Notes: generated from the letters alone by a model not told the origin. A stretch of DNA of 64,000 nt from Paenibacillus hamazuiensis (GCF_023276405.1 NZ_JALRMO010000001.1:7093501-7157500); one strand, 5' to 3'; positions 20,108 through 29,254 are shown, numbered from the stretch's first letter. A program made the numbers and translations.

Positions 20108-21037
20108 GTGTCTTTCGCAGCCCAAACGAAAAAAGAACTCACTCAAATCCAGGCGGATGCCTGCTGTGAAGAAGCGGAGCTAGCGGCGCTCATCCGAATG
20201 AACGGTTCCGTGCAGCTTACGAATCAGCGCGTGGTGCTCGACATCTCGACGGAGAATGCGGCCATCGCGCGGCGTATTTACTCGTTGCTCAAAAAAACGT
20301 TCCAGGTGCATACCGAACTGCTCGTAAGGAAAAAAATGCGTCTGAAAAAAAACAACGTGTACATCGTGCGCGTTCCGAATCAGGTGCAGGACATTTTATC
20401 GAAGCTGCATATCGTGTCCGAAGGGTTTGTATTCACCCCGGGAATCGACAAGCGCATCATCAAAAACGGCTGCTGCAAGCGCTCGTATTTGCGCGGCGCT
20501 TTTCTCGCCGGAGGTTCGGTCAACAATCCGGAAGGCTCCTCGTACCATTTGGAGATCGCATCGATTTACGAGGAGCACAGCAAAGCGCTTTGCCAGCTGG
20601 CCAATAAATTCGATTTGAATGCCCGCTGCATCGAACGCAAAAAAGGCTTTATTTTATACATTAAGGAAGGCGAGAAGATCATCGAGTTTTTGAACCTGAT
20701 CGGCGCCCATCAGGCGCTGCTTAGGTTTGAGGATGTGCGGATCATGAAGGATATGCGCAACTCGGTCAATCGCCTGGTCAATTGCGAAACGGCCAATCTG
20801 AACAAGACGATCGGGGCTGCCGTTCGCCAGATCGACAACATCAAGCTGCTCGACAAGGAAGTGGGGCTTCACAATTTGCCGGAGAAACTGCGCGAAGTCG
20901 CGGAAATCCGGCTGAAGCATCCGGACATGAACCTGAAGGAGGTCGGCGATTTGCTCAAAGGACGGGTCAGCAAATCCGGGGTCAATCATCGACTCCGCAA
21001 AATCGACGAATTGGCCGAAAAGCTTAGAAATTCCTAG
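20108..21037 (+). CDS. whiA: WhiA family DNA-binding protein
   Basis: A 309-residue protein with a LAGLIDADG-derived N-terminal domain ([25 protein letters not shown]) and a C-terminal helix-turn-helix ([19 protein letters not shown] region, then [18 protein letters not shown]). In Streptomyces WhiA controls sporulation; in Bacillus it influences cell division and chromosome segregation. GTG 20108 gives [11 protein letters not shown], which matches the Bacillus start and has AAAGGGTGA eight bases upstream; the GTG at 20096 has no such site. The coding frame ends just before an AT-rich promoter region. Confidence 0.93.
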   Translation: MSFAAQTKKELTQIQADACCEEAELAALIRMNGSVQLTNQRVVLDISTENAAIARRIYSLLKKTFQVHTELLVRKKMRLKKNNVYIVRVPNQVQDILSKLHIVSEGFVFTPGIDKRIIKNGCCKRSYLRGAFLAGGSVNNPEGSSYHLEIASIYEEHSKALCQLANKFDLNARCIERKKGFILYIKEGEKIIEFLNLIGAHQALLRFEDVRIMKDMRNSVNRLVNCETANLNKTIGAAVRQIDNIKLLDKEVGLHNLPEKLREVAEIRLKHPDMNLKEVGDLLKGRVSKSGVNHRLRKIDELAEKLRNS

Positions 21038-21104
21038 TTTCTCAAAGTTTACAGTAATTTTTTGTGACAATGTGCCAATTTTTCTAGTGCATTGCTCTAA
21101 AAAA

Positions 21105-21113
21105 TGATATAAT
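21105..21113 (+). promoter_or_regulatory. Extended -10 promoter of the HPr/Crh-like gene
   Basis: TGATATAAT is a perfect TGn-TATAAT element about 80 bp before the ATG at 21193; no good -35 box is present, as allowed for extended -10 promoters. Confidence 0.5.
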
Positions 21114-21192
21114 AGGTGAAAAATCGCTTTATTCGAGGCAAAACCATTTGCATATAATGTAGCAACTCAAGTACGTAGGGGGTATTAATAGC

Positions 21193-21462
21193 ATGTCGAA
21201 ACGCCCAGTTGTCGTGAAGTTAAAAACAGGTCTCCATGCCAGACCGGCGGCGCTTTTTGTGCAGGAAGCCAACAAATTTTCCTCGGAAATTTTCGTTGAG
21301 AAGGACGAGAAGAAAGTAAACGCGAAGAGCATCATGGGGATCATGAGCCTCGCAATCAGCACGGGGACGGAAGTTTATATTAGTGCGGAAGGTTCGGACG
21401 CCGAGCAGGCTGTAAACGCTTTAGTCTCACTGGTCAGCAAGGAAGAATTGGAGAACCAATAA
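21193..21462 (+). CDS. HPr-family phosphocarrier in the crh position, with His15
   Basis: An 89-residue HPr-fold protein. Sequence around the active site, RLKTG-type KTGLHARPAALFVQEANKF, and KKVNAKSIMGIMSL match B. subtilis Crh closely, and the position after whiA is that of crh. Crh normally has Gln at position 15; here residue 15 is His, as in true HPr, and Ser46 is kept. It could therefore accept phosphate from enzyme I as well as from HPr kinase. Whether this is the only HPr of the strain cannot be seen. A strong terminator follows. Confidence 0.88.
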   Translation: MSKRPVVVKLKTGLHARPAALFVQEANKFSSEIFVEKDEKKVNAKSIMGIMSLAISTGTEVYISAEGSDAEQAVNALVSLVSKEELENQ

Positions 21463-21471
21463 CGGGTCGAA

Positions 21472-21500
21472 TGAAGCTTCCGGAGACGGAAGCTTTTTAA
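21472..21500 (+). terminator. Intrinsic terminator after the HPr-like gene
   Basis: GAAGCTTCCG and CGGAAGCTTT form a near-perfect stem with a GAGA loop and a short T-run. The following spacer to 21795 holds only a weak promoter-like pair, TTGACT (21604) and CATAAT (21626). Confidence 0.85.
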
Positions 21501-21795
21501 TTGCTTAGGAAATTATGCAAGGCTTCTTTTTTGTGGATAACCGGGGGATTTGTTCTTCGTCAGGGAATTTTACAAGCCGATTTAGTGGACTTTTGAGGGG
21601 TTTTTGACTGCCAGTTTTTCCATATCATAATTGATCTGGGATAGCGCAACCTTTTTCTTAACGACGCGTCTATTGTAAAGGACATCGTGAGGAAACGGGT
21701 TTTTGCTGTCCCTTTTTCGGCTCTTTTCCTGTGCGGTGACCCCAATAAAAGAAACAGCGTGATTCACCACGCCATAGGTACGAGGGAGAAGAGAG

Positions 21796-23556
21796 ATGAA
21801 ACAGCTTAAGAAGGAATTATCGGTTATTATGCTCCTTTGCCTGCTTGTGCTCACTTTAGGAGCACCGTTTGCGCAGGCGTCGATGTCGTCCGGCACTACA
21901 TACATTTTGTTGTATCTGGACAAGGCGGATGCATTTTTGAACAACCAGCAGGTGACGCTCGATGCGCCGGCGACCATCATCAAGGACAAGACGTTCGTTC
22001 CGGCCAAATTTTTGGGCGACGCTTTCGGAATGAAGGTCGAGTGGAACGACAAAACCCGGGATATTCAAATGGTGACGCCGGGCTACAACATCATTTTAAA
22101 TGCGGATCAAAAGTCGGTATGGATCAACGGCGTGATGACGCCGTTCGACGACGTAGCCGCCATTGTCAACGGACGGCTAATGATCAAGCTGACATGGCTC
22201 GCGGATTATATGGGAGCCCGCTACACATACAATGACGAGCTGAGACGGGTGGACATTTTTTATACGAAGCCCCCGGTAGGCATCGTGAATACCAAAACCG
22301 GCAATTCCAAGCCGGTGGCGAAGTTTACGACGGCGAAGCCGAGCTACCAAATCGGAGAGCCGGTCAAATATGTCGATTTGAGCTACGACCCGGATGCGGA
22401 GGGCATTGCCAAGGCGGAGTGGACCGGGAACCAGGAGGCCTTTTTCCAGGCGGGGACTTATCCGGTCACGCTGACGGTATGGGACGCTCAAGGCAATAAA
22501 AGCGACACGTACACCCGCAATATCGTGATCGAAGACAAGGTATTCCTCAGCGCGATCGAATACCCGATCTATATGAAACCTCCGGGCAGCTACATCAAGA
22601 CCGACTGGAGCACGCTGTGGGGGCATTTCTGGGACTTGCCGGAGCTGCCGAAGAAAGTAACCACCGACGCCAGCCGTCCGGTGCTCGTCAGCGACAGTCC
22701 GGAGGATATCGAGCGGAAGGGCATTCTGTACCAGGATAAGGTGAACGGAAAGGCGCGCCTTTACGCCGACCACATCAACGCGACGAAGGACAAGCTGACG
22801 CTGGCGATTTTGGCCACCAATACCAAGGATAAGCCGGTGACGATCAAGACGACGAACAAAGGCGAAGTGTGGCCTTCCGTATATGCAAATCTGATCGGCA
22901 ATGAAGCGACGGTCGACTTTTTGATGTACGACCCGCTGAACGATTCGCTCACGGTACCTCCGAAGCAAACGTTTATCTACAAGCAGTTTCCGGACTTTTA
23001 CCCGGGTCAGGGCGTGAACCTGTTCTACGATGTCGAGACCGACGGGGAGGTTCAGTTCTCGTTCGTCGCCACGGATGCGGTATCGCAGACGACGCTGCAG
23101 ACGCTGCCGAAGCTTGAATTCAACGGTCATGTCAGAGGTACGTTCCCGGTGTCCGAGGTGAAGTGGGATATTGATGCCAGCTCGTTTACCCAGCCGTCAC
23201 GGCTTGTTATAGGCGACGGCAAGACATCCGATCCGTTCCAGCCGGGCTTCGACCCGATGCGGAACCTGTCGGTCACCAACGAAGGGAACTACGGCGTCGT
23301 CTATAAGATCCACTCGCCGAAGCCGCGCAAAATGGCAATTATGGTTTTGGCCAAAGGCGGCATCTTCAAAGGGCCGTTCAAAATAAACGGGGAGATTCGC
23401 CTCGTGCCGGAATCCGGCGTACTGACCGCCTTTGACGGCATGCAAATCCTTGCCAGAACGACCGGGAAAGAGGATTCGCTCGATATCGAATTCTCGCCGC
23501 CGGCCGGTTCGGCCTTCCCGATCGATCTGATCTTCTACCCGCTGGAAGATAAATAA
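21796..23556 (+). CDS. Secreted protein with copper amine oxidase N-terminal-like and PKD-like domains
   Basis: A 586-residue exported protein. Residues 1-29 form a signal peptide (KKEL, hydrophobic core, cleavage near AQA-SM). Residues ~40-150 resemble the copper-amine-oxidase N-terminal (stalk) domain that is common in Paenibacillus surface proteins (DAPATIIKDKTFVPAKFLGD, VEWNDKTRDIQM). Residues ~155-230 look like a PKD/Ig-like module (PVAKFTTAKPSYQIGEPV, WDAQGNKSDTYTRN). The remaining ~350 residues are not recognised. There is no LPXTG motif or second membrane segment. The enzyme domain of copper amine oxidases is missing, so it is a binding or structural protein rather than an oxidase. 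Confidence 0.7.
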   Translation: MKQLKKELSVIMLLCLLVLTLGAPFAQASMSSGTTYILLYLDKADAFLNNQQVTLDAPATIIKDKTFVPAKFLGDAFGMKVEWNDKTRDIQMVTPGYNIILNADQKSVWINGVMTPFDDVAAIVNGRLMIKLTWLADYMGARYTYNDELRRVDIFYTKPPVGIVNTKTGNSKPVAKFTTAKPSYQIGEPVKYVDLSYDPDAEGIAKAEWTGNQEAFFQAGTYPVTLTVWDAQGNKSDTYTRNIVIEDKVFLSAIEYPIYMKPPGSYIKTDWSTLWGHFWDLPELPKKVTTDASRPVLVSDSPEDIERKGILYQDKVNGKARLYADHINATKDKLTLAILATNTKDKPVTIKTTNKGEVWPSVYANLIGNEATVDFLMYDPLNDSLTVPPKQTFIYKQFPDFYPGQGVNLFYDVETDGEVQFSFVATDAVSQTTLQTLPKLEFNGHVRGTFPVSEVKWDIDASSFTQPSRLVIGDGKTSDPFQPGFDPMRNLSVTNEGNYGVVYKIHSPKPRKMAIMVLAKGGIFKGPFKINGEIRLVPESGVLTAFDGMQILARTTGKEDSLDIEFSPPAGSAFPIDLIFYPLEDK

Positions 23557-23583
23557 GCAGCGACGCGCATGCGCGCTGGCCAT

Positions 23584-23627
23584 AAAATCCGAATGCTCTG
23601 CCTATGCAGGGTGTTCGGATTTTTTTG
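23584..23627 (+). terminator. Intrinsic terminator
   Basis: AAATCCGAA and TTCGGATTT form the stem base with CTGC/GCAG near the loop, followed by a run of T. Confidence 0.8.
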
Positions 23628-23641
23628 CTTAGGAGTCGTGG

Positions 23642-23698
23642 TTGACAACTTTTCGCAATTGTCCTATGGTATATTGCAATACTAACATGCCAGAAGAC
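23642..23698 (+). promoter_or_regulatory. Promoter and probable operator of the YtrA-like operon
   Basis: TTGACA (23642) and TATGGT (23665) with a 17-bp spacer. The -10 region sits in a dyad, GTCCTATGG (23661-23669), 20 bp, CCAGAAGAC (23690-23698), with seven of nine positions symmetric. The same arrangement and closely similar inner sequence recur before the MmpL gene (25763-25800). Confidence 0.65.
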
Positions 23699-23736
23699 AG
23701 TGTTTTGGACGCAAATAAGCTTTAGAGGGTGGTTGC

Positions 23737-24105
23737 GTGAAAATTAATTTTGATGAAGGGCAGCCGATCTTTCAACAAGTGGCCGAAATGATTGAGGACG
23801 ATATCCTGAGCGAAACGTACAAGGAAGAGGATCAAGTCATGTCCGTCAGCCAATTTGTCAAAACGTTCGAAATTAATCCGGCAACGGTCGTGAAAGGGAT
23901 CAATCTGCTGGTGATGGAGGGAATTTTATATAAAAAGAGAGGGCTGGGCATGTTTGTCGCCAAGGAAGCGAAAGAGCGGATTATGAACAAAAGACGGAAA
24001 CGGTTCTATACCGACTATGTGATGAAAATGCTCGATGAGGCGAATAAACTGCAGCTGACGAAAGAGGATGTCGTAAAGATGATCAACGAGGACGGAAGGA
24101 GCTGA
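23737..24105 (+). CDS. GntR-family repressor, YtrA type
   Basis: A 122-residue regulator with an N-terminal winged helix (QPIFQQVAEMIEDDILSETY, then VSQFVKTFEINPATVVKGIN and the wing GILYKKRGLGMFVAKEA) and only a short helical tail for dimerisation, the hallmark of the YtrA subfamily. These repressors usually control adjacent ABC transporter genes that respond to antibiotics or cell-envelope stress. It starts with GTG 23737. The same candidate operator lies in its own promoter and in front of the MmpL gene, so autoregulation and joint control are likely. Confidence 0.87.
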   Translation: MKINFDEGQPIFQQVAEMIEDDILSETYKEEDQVMSVSQFVKTFEINPATVVKGINLLVMEGILYKKRGLGMFVAKEAKERIMNKRRKRFYTDYVMKMLDEANKLQLTKEDVVKMINEDGRS

Positions 24106-24990
24106 TTGAAGATGCCGCCCATTCTGCAATGTGCGAATTTGACTAAGAACTACAGTAAAATAAAAGCGGTTCACGGTTTGAATATAGAGTTAGAAAATAA
24201 TACCATCTACGGATTGTTCGGGCGAAACGGATCGGGAAAGACGACTTTGCTCGACATGATCGCTGGAAACGTTTTCCCGGATGAAGGGGAGATCGAAGTC
24301 GGAGGATTGCCTCTGAGGAAAGGGGAAACTCCCAAGGACATGTGTTATGTAAGGCAGGGCAGGTCCTATTTCGGCGGAGCCAAAATCATAGAGATTTTGA
24401 AGCTTGCAGCTGCTTTCCACAAGAGTTGGGACTGGCATTTTGTGCAGAAGTTGATCGATGCCTTCCAGCTCGATCCAAATAAGAAAATGCGGCAGTTGTC
24501 GAGAGGGATGGAATCGATCGTCGGCAACATCATCGGGTTGGCGAGCCGCGAACCGATTACCGTCTTTGATGAACCGGTTGTTGGACTCGATGTGCTGATG
24601 CGGGAAAAGTTTTACCGATTGCTGATGGAGGATTACGCGGAAAATCCGCGAACGATTCTTCTGTCCACACATTTGATCGACGAAATCGCCAAGGTGGTCG
24701 AGCGGATTTATATCATCGAGAAAGGGAGTATTTTGCTGCATGACGACGTAGACAATATACGCACCCATTCCCATTTGATCAAAGGCAGCAGCGACGCCAT
24801 TCGGATGTTCACGAGCGGAAAGCGCGTGATTTATCAAGATTCCTACGGTCATAGTACGCTTGCAGCGGTGTACGAAACGATGGATGAAAAAGACAGAGCC
24901 GAGGCGAAGAGGCTGGGAGTCTCGATTGACGGGCTGCCGCTTCAGAAGTTTTTCTCTTTGCTCATCGAAGGAGGCGGGTACGTTGAATAG
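24106..24990 (+). CDS. ABC transporter ATP-binding protein (YtrB/BcrA-like)
   Basis: A 294-residue ABC ATPase: Walker A GRNGSGKTTLLD (about residues 38-49), Walker B PITVFDEPVVGLD and LLSTHLIDE as H-loop. The signature is QLSRGMESIVG instead of LSGGQ, a form seen in YtrB-like drug-export ATPases. TTG 24106 follows directly on the repressor stop; ATG 24112 is an alternative start with GGAAGGAG ten bases upstream. The 3' end overlaps the permease gene. The role is probably export of, or resistance to, a membrane-active compound. Confidence 0.85.
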   Translation: MKMPPILQCANLTKNYSKIKAVHGLNIELENNTIYGLFGRNGSGKTTLLDMIAGNVFPDEGEIEVGGLPLRKGETPKDMCYVRQGRSYFGGAKIIEILKLAAAFHKSWDWHFVQKLIDAFQLDPNKKMRQLSRGMESIVGNIIGLASREPITVFDEPVVGLDVLMREKFYRLLMEDYAENPRTILLSTHLIDEIAKVVERIYIIEKGSILLHDDVDNIRTHSHLIKGSSDAIRMFTSGKRVIYQDSYGHSTLAAVYETMDEKDRAEAKRLGVSIDGLPLQKFFSLLIEGGGYVE

Positions 24991-25669
24991 GATATGGATC
25001 CTGGTCAAAGCGGCATTTCTGCAGCTTCGAATGTATGTCTTGAGTCTTTTGGGCTATACCGCGGTATCCGTTCTAACGGACGTGGTCCTTAACCTGACAC
25101 TTGGCTACGGCGAAAATTCCCACATATCCTTCGGCAGTACGCTTGTGGTTCTTCCTGTTCTCATAGCGATAGTCCTTCCGCTCAGCTTCTTCAAGCGGAT
25201 TATTCATCTGGGCGCCACCCGCAAAGAATATTATATCGGAATTCTCATGACGTATGTGATAGCCTCGATGGCGGTTGCTGTGCTGTACATCGTGTGGATG
25301 AAGGTGGAGACGATCTTTAGCGGAATGTACGGTAACCACATCATATATCTTCTTGAAGTTTTTCATTGGGATCAATTCGGTTCAGCAGGCATGCTCGTTT
25401 ATCAATTTGGAGCCTATATGCTGCTTATTTCGATATTCAATCTGTTGTTTTCCGGGCTCAGGCATAAAGCCGGTTGGGTCATCTGCGGAGTCATCATTGC
25501 AGCTATTCCGATAGGTTCATCGCTCCCGTCGATTCGGTCCCTGGTGGCTGACGCCTTTCTGAAGCTGCTCTTTAACGACTCGCTTCTGCAAGGATTCGGG
25601 CTTACGTTCTTTTCAAGCTGTTTATTTCTGGCCGGCGGCTGGTGGTTTACAAAACGGAGGACGTTATAA
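24983..25669 (+). CDS. ABC transporter membrane protein
   Basis: A 228-residue protein with about six hydrophobic segments (for example STLVVLPVLIAIVLPLSFF, YVIASMAVAVLYIVWM and WVICGVIIAAIPIG) and almost no soluble part. It has no recognisable conserved motif but fits the membrane partner of the preceding ATPase. The start is TTG 24983, eight bases after GGAGG; a longer frame from 24860 lies inside the ATPase gene and is not used. It ends shortly before a terminator. Confidence 0.75.
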   Translation: MNRIWILVKAAFLQLRMYVLSLLGYTAVSVLTDVVLNLTLGYGENSHISFGSTLVVLPVLIAIVLPLSFFKRIIHLGATRKEYYIGILMTYVIASMAVAVLYIVWMKVETIFSGMYGNHIIYLLEVFHWDQFGSAGMLVYQFGAYMLLISIFNLLFSGLRHKAGWVICGVIIAAIPIGSSLPSIRSLVADAFLKLLFNDSLLQGFGLTFFSSCLFLAGGWWFTKRRTL

Positions 25670-25687
25670 CTTCATTTTCTCCAATCG

Positions 25688-25715
25688 GACACTCCCATAG
25701 GGGGTGTCTCTTTTT
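25688..25715 (+). terminator. Intrinsic terminator of the YtrA-like operon
   Basis: GACACTCCC and GGGGTGTC around an ATAG loop, followed by TCTTTTT. Confidence 0.8.
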
Positions 25716-25742
25716 GTGCCTAAAACGGGGGTGGAAAATGTG

Positions 25743-25800
25743 TTGACAGTTTAATCGACTATGTATTATGGAATATTACAATACCAACATACCATAATAC
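25743..25800 (+). promoter_or_regulatory. Promoter and perfect operator dyad of the MmpL gene
   Basis: TTGACA (25743) is followed after 18 bp by TATGGA (25767). The region is covered by a perfect 9-bp inverted repeat, GTATTATGG (25763-25771) and CCATAATAC (25792-25800), with a 20-bp spacer. The inner part matches the operator in front of the YtrA-like gene. Confidence 0.65.
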
Positions 25801-25865
25801 AAAGGCAGTCATCGGTTTCCGTGTCGCACTCCTTTTCGTGTTATGAATGAAAGGGGATATTTGAA

Positions 25866-28031
25866 ATGAGCAAACGATCTTTAACGGTAAAAGTCGCTAA
25901 ATGGAGCGCCCATCACCCATGGCTCGCCATATTCGGTTGGATTCTTTTCATAGCGCTGTGTGTAGCGGCAGGCAAAATGACCGGGACGAACATGACCGAG
26001 CCGAAGGATTTCTGGGTGGGTGAAGCGGGACGTGCGGAATCGATTCTGACATCTGGTGATCTTATGCCGCCCTCCGTTGAAAAGATCCTCATAACCTCTC
26101 GGGATGGTGCACCTAACGCGCCATCGGCATCGGCTGCCGCGGAGGAAATTTCCCGTCGAATGAAAGATCTGCCTGTCGTGGAGAAAGTGGAAACACCTAT
26201 TCGGTCTGCCGATGAGAATGCGATTATGGTGGCTGTCACGTTGAAAAAGGAGTACAGGGCCAAGGATCACGTCCATGCGCTGCAGGATCAAACCGAAGCA
26301 GTTCAGGCAGCTTACCCTGATCTGTACATCGACCAAACCGGCGATGGATCCATATCGCAGGGAAACGAAAAGGCACTGGGTGGAGGCCTTAAGCGCGCGG
26401 AAATGATTACGTTGCCAATAACGCTAATCATTTTGTTCGTTGTATTCGGTTCGCTCCTTGTGGCAGGAGTGCCGTTAGTACTGGCTCTCACTTCAATTGT
26501 CGCATCGATGGGGCTGTATGGAGCGGCTTCTTATGTATTTCCGGATGCCGGGGGCGCCGTCACCAACATGGTACTGATGATAGGTTTGGCCGTAGGGGTG
26601 GATTATTCGTTATTTTTTGTCAAAAGGGTGCGTGAAGAGCATGAGCGCGCAGGCGGCCGAATCAGTCACGCTGCTGCGGTAGAGATCGCTGCGGCGACCT
26701 CGGGCAAAGCGATTCTGGTTTCCGGTTTCGCGGTGCTCGTATCTTTGGTAGGTTTGTATGTTGCGGACGATGTTATTTTCTCCTCGATTGCGACCGGTTC
26801 CATCCTGGTTGTGATGGTTGCGATGATCAGTTCACTTACGGTTCTCCCCGCACTTCTGGTGAAACTTGGCCGAAGGGTGGCTGGTCGCAGCGGTATCAAG
26901 TTCCGGGGGAAAACCCGGTCGTCGGCATCGGTTCCGCTGCTGCCTATAGTCTTGAAGCCTGTAATGCGCCGTCCGCTGCTTACCTTCCTGGCAGCAACAT
27001 CCGCGATGGTTATCCTTTCGCTGCCGGCATTCAATATTGAGCTCAAGGTGGAAGGGAAAGAAACGTTCCCACGGTCGATACCGGCCATGGCGACGTACGA
27101 TAAACTGACGAGGACCTTTCCGGCGGAAGGAGTCTCCCATTGGGTCGCTGTGCAAAGCAATCCGGCTTATTCCGACAAGGTCGTTGCCGCATTAAACGGC
27201 TTGGCTGAGCAGGTTCGGTACGATCCTCTGTTCGCCGAAAGCGGCCATCTCAAGATCAGAACATCGGAAGGGGGCGGAGTGAGTTTGTTGGAACTGCCCA
27301 TTCCATACAATGCCAGCTCCAAGGAAGCAACCGCATCGTTGGAGAAGCTTCGTAACGAGCTTGTGCCGAAAGCGATTGGTCAAATACCCGGAGCTGAGTA
27401 TGCCGTATCCGGCGAGACGGCTAGATCTGCGGACACCGTCGATCATCTGATTCGAAATCTTCCGTTAGTCGCCGGCTTTGTGCTGTTGCTGAGCTTTATC
27501 GTCATGCTTTTTGCGTTCCGTTCCGTAGTTATCGGGTTCATCGGGATTACGCTTAATGTGCTTTCCGCCGCTTCCACACTGGGAGCGCTGGTCATCGTTT
27601 TCCAATACAACTGGCTGGAGTCGCTTGGCTTATCCGGCGGGGGGTTCGTCAGTTCAAGAATTCCGCTCATTTTATTCGTTATTTTGTTTGGACTTTCGAT
27701 GGACTATCAAGTATTCGTCGTCAGCCGAATCAGGGAGGAGGCTCTCAGCGGCTTGACTACTCGGGAGGCCGTGTTTCGCGGCATTACCGGCTCGGCCACG
27801 GTTGTCACCAGCGCGGCGGTTTTAATGATATCGGTATTTTTAAGCTTTATGTTTGTACCGTATTTGGAGCTGAAAGAAATGGGCTTCGGTCTTGCGATTG
27901 CTGTCCTGCTTGACGCCGTCATCGTACGTATATTGATTCTTCCGTCCGTCATGACGCTTCTGGGTTATGCGAATTGGTGGCCCTCAAGCCAAATCGGAAA
28001 GCGAATGTCCGCGCAGACAAAAGCGGGTTAG
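25866..28031 (+). CDS. MmpL/YdfJ-type RND transporter
   Basis: A 721-residue proton-driven exporter of the MMPL family. Layout: one N-terminal membrane helix (HPWLAIFGWILFIALCVAAG), an extracytoplasmic domain to ~185, five helices with the conserved GLAVGVDYSLFFVKRVREE, a sixth helix near 370, a second outer domain, and a final helix block with the matching LFGLSMDYQVFVVSRIREEA. Both GxxxDY motifs for proton relay are intact. Members export lipids or drugs. It has its own promoter and shares the operator of the YtrA-like operon, suggesting a joint drug or envelope stress response. Confidence 0.9.
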   Translation: MSKRSLTVKVAKWSAHHPWLAIFGWILFIALCVAAGKMTGTNMTEPKDFWVGEAGRAESILTSGDLMPPSVEKILITSRDGAPNAPSASAAAEEISRRMKDLPVVEKVETPIRSADENAIMVAVTLKKEYRAKDHVHALQDQTEAVQAAYPDLYIDQTGDGSISQGNEKALGGGLKRAEMITLPITLIILFVVFGSLLVAGVPLVLALTSIVASMGLYGAASYVFPDAGGAVTNMVLMIGLAVGVDYSLFFVKRVREEHERAGGRISHAAAVEIAAATSGKAILVSGFAVLVSLVGLYVADDVIFSSIATGSILVVMVAMISSLTVLPALLVKLGRRVAGRSGIKFRGKTRSSASVPLLPIVLKPVMRRPLLTFLAATSAMVILSLPAFNIELKVEGKETFPRSIPAMATYDKLTRTFPAEGVSHWVAVQSNPAYSDKVVAALNGLAEQVRYDPLFAESGHLKIRTSEGGGVSLLELPIPYNASSKEATASLEKLRNELVPKAIGQIPGAEYAVSGETARSADTVDHLIRNLPLVAGFVLLLSFIVMLFAFRSVVIGFIGITLNVLSAASTLGALVIVFQYNWLESLGLSGGGFVSSRIPLILFVILFGLSMDYQVFVVSRIREEALSGLTTREAVFRGITGSATVVTSAAVLMISVFLSFMFVPYLELKEMGFGLAIAVLLDAVIVRILILPSVMTLLGYANWWPSSQIGKRMSAQTKAG

Positions 28032-28152
28032 CGGTAAGCACCTTACTTTTGTGCAAACTTTGGTTATCATTTGGCATCCATAACGGCTCGTCCGCTGCGT
28101 AAAATGATCTTAAACGGCCGGCCGGCCAGTTGAAGATCTAAGAGAGGATGAA

Positions 28153-28446
28153 ATGCGGATGAGCGTAACGCGCCAGCAAATTATGATCCTGCATTTGGCT
28201 TTGCCGGATCTCGAGTCGAAAACGGTGGCATGGGCACTGTACGACGGAAGCAAATCCAAGGATGAACTGCAAATGCAGACGGGGGATTCGAACGAGCCTC
28301 CGTACGAATCGGTGCTTGATGCGATGAGAGACGGGTGGAACGTCATTCAATTGCCGACGATGCCGATATTCATAAGCGGTCATGAGTTCGAACAAGGGCA
28401 TCTGCCTTACGAATATGTGCTCGAAAGAAAGGTGGAGATTCGATGA
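28153..28446 (+). CDS. Conserved-looking small protein of unknown function
   Basis: A 97-residue, acidic, soluble protein with no recognised domain, signal peptide or membrane helix. Coding character is supported by an AGAGAGGATG site before ATG 28153, a four-base ATGA overlap with the next gene and GC-rich third positions. The coupling to the PhyH-type dioxygenase suggests a shared role. A second ATG at 28159 is an alternative start. No function is proposed. Confidence 0.65.
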   Translation: MRMSVTRQQIMILHLALPDLESKTVAWALYDGSKSKDELQMQTGDSNEPPYESVLDAMRDGWNVIQLPTMPIFISGHEFEQGHLPYEYVLERKVEIR

Positions 28447-29240
28447 GCGGCGGTTCGGTGGAAAAACAGCATCTGCTTACGGCAAAGCAGATGGCCGATT
28501 TTGCGGTTAACGGATATTTAGTGCTGAGCGAAGTGGTTCCCGAGGAGTACAATGAGCGGGCCGCCAAGGAAATGCGCGAATATGCCGGTCACGGCGGCCG
28601 GTATTGGAACGAATCCGAGGTCATCCGGGACATTTTCAACCTGCCGCAGGTAAAAGGGGCTATGCAAAGCTTCGTAGGCACCAATCCGGTATACGATCAT
28701 TCGTTCCTGCATGTCGTCAAAGCGCAGCATCACAAGGGACAGGTGTACCATGCCGACTCGATCATCGACACACGGCCGTTCGGCTACGACATCCAGGCGT
28801 TTTACTTCTCGCACGATGCGCCCGACGAAATGGGACCGACGCTCGTGCTGCCCGGCTCGCATCTGCGCAAAGTCAGCAACGGCAGCATCGGCCGTTACAA
28901 AAACATCGTCGGGCAGCGCCGTCTCGTTTCCAAGGCGGGCACGATCGCTTTTTTGCACCATGCGATTTGGCACTGCGCGCAGCCGAACTTTACCGATACG
29001 ACGCGGTACGTGTTCAAGCTGCGGATGAGACCGGGACAGGAGCAGCGCGCTCTGTTCAACACGGAAGGCTACGACAGTCCGGAAGTTGCCGACTATATCC
29101 GCAAAGCGGGCCACCACACGTGGTGCGGAGACGAAGGACGCGTCAACCAGGTGAACATCGCCAAGTTTTGGCGGTATTTGACCGGGGATAACCGGGTGGA
29201 TGTGTCGTTTGAAGGCGCTTTGACCCGGATGGGATTATAA
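28443..29240 (+). CDS. Phytanoyl-CoA dioxygenase (PhyH) family protein
   Basis: A 265-residue Fe(II)/2-oxoglutarate-dependent oxygenase. The iron ligands fit the family: HAD in VYHADSIID (HxD) and the distal His in FLHHAIWHCAQPNF, with the 2-oxoglutarate Arg probably in TTRYVFKLRMRPG. PLVLPGSH-type sequence (TLVLPGSHLRK) follows the core. Members hydroxylate small organic molecules; the substrate is unknown here. It is translationally coupled to the upstream 97-residue protein and followed by a terminator. Confidence 0.82.
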   Translation: MSGGSVEKQHLLTAKQMADFAVNGYLVLSEVVPEEYNERAAKEMREYAGHGGRYWNESEVIRDIFNLPQVKGAMQSFVGTNPVYDHSFLHVVKAQHHKGQVYHADSIIDTRPFGYDIQAFYFSHDAPDEMGPTLVLPGSHLRKVSNGSIGRYKNIVGQRRLVSKAGTIAFLHHAIWHCAQPNFTDTTRYVFKLRMRPGQEQRALFNTEGYDSPEVADYIRKAGHHTWCGDEGRVNQVNIAKFWRYLTGDNRVDVSFEGALTRMGL

Positions 29241-29254
29241 GTATAATCGCAAAA

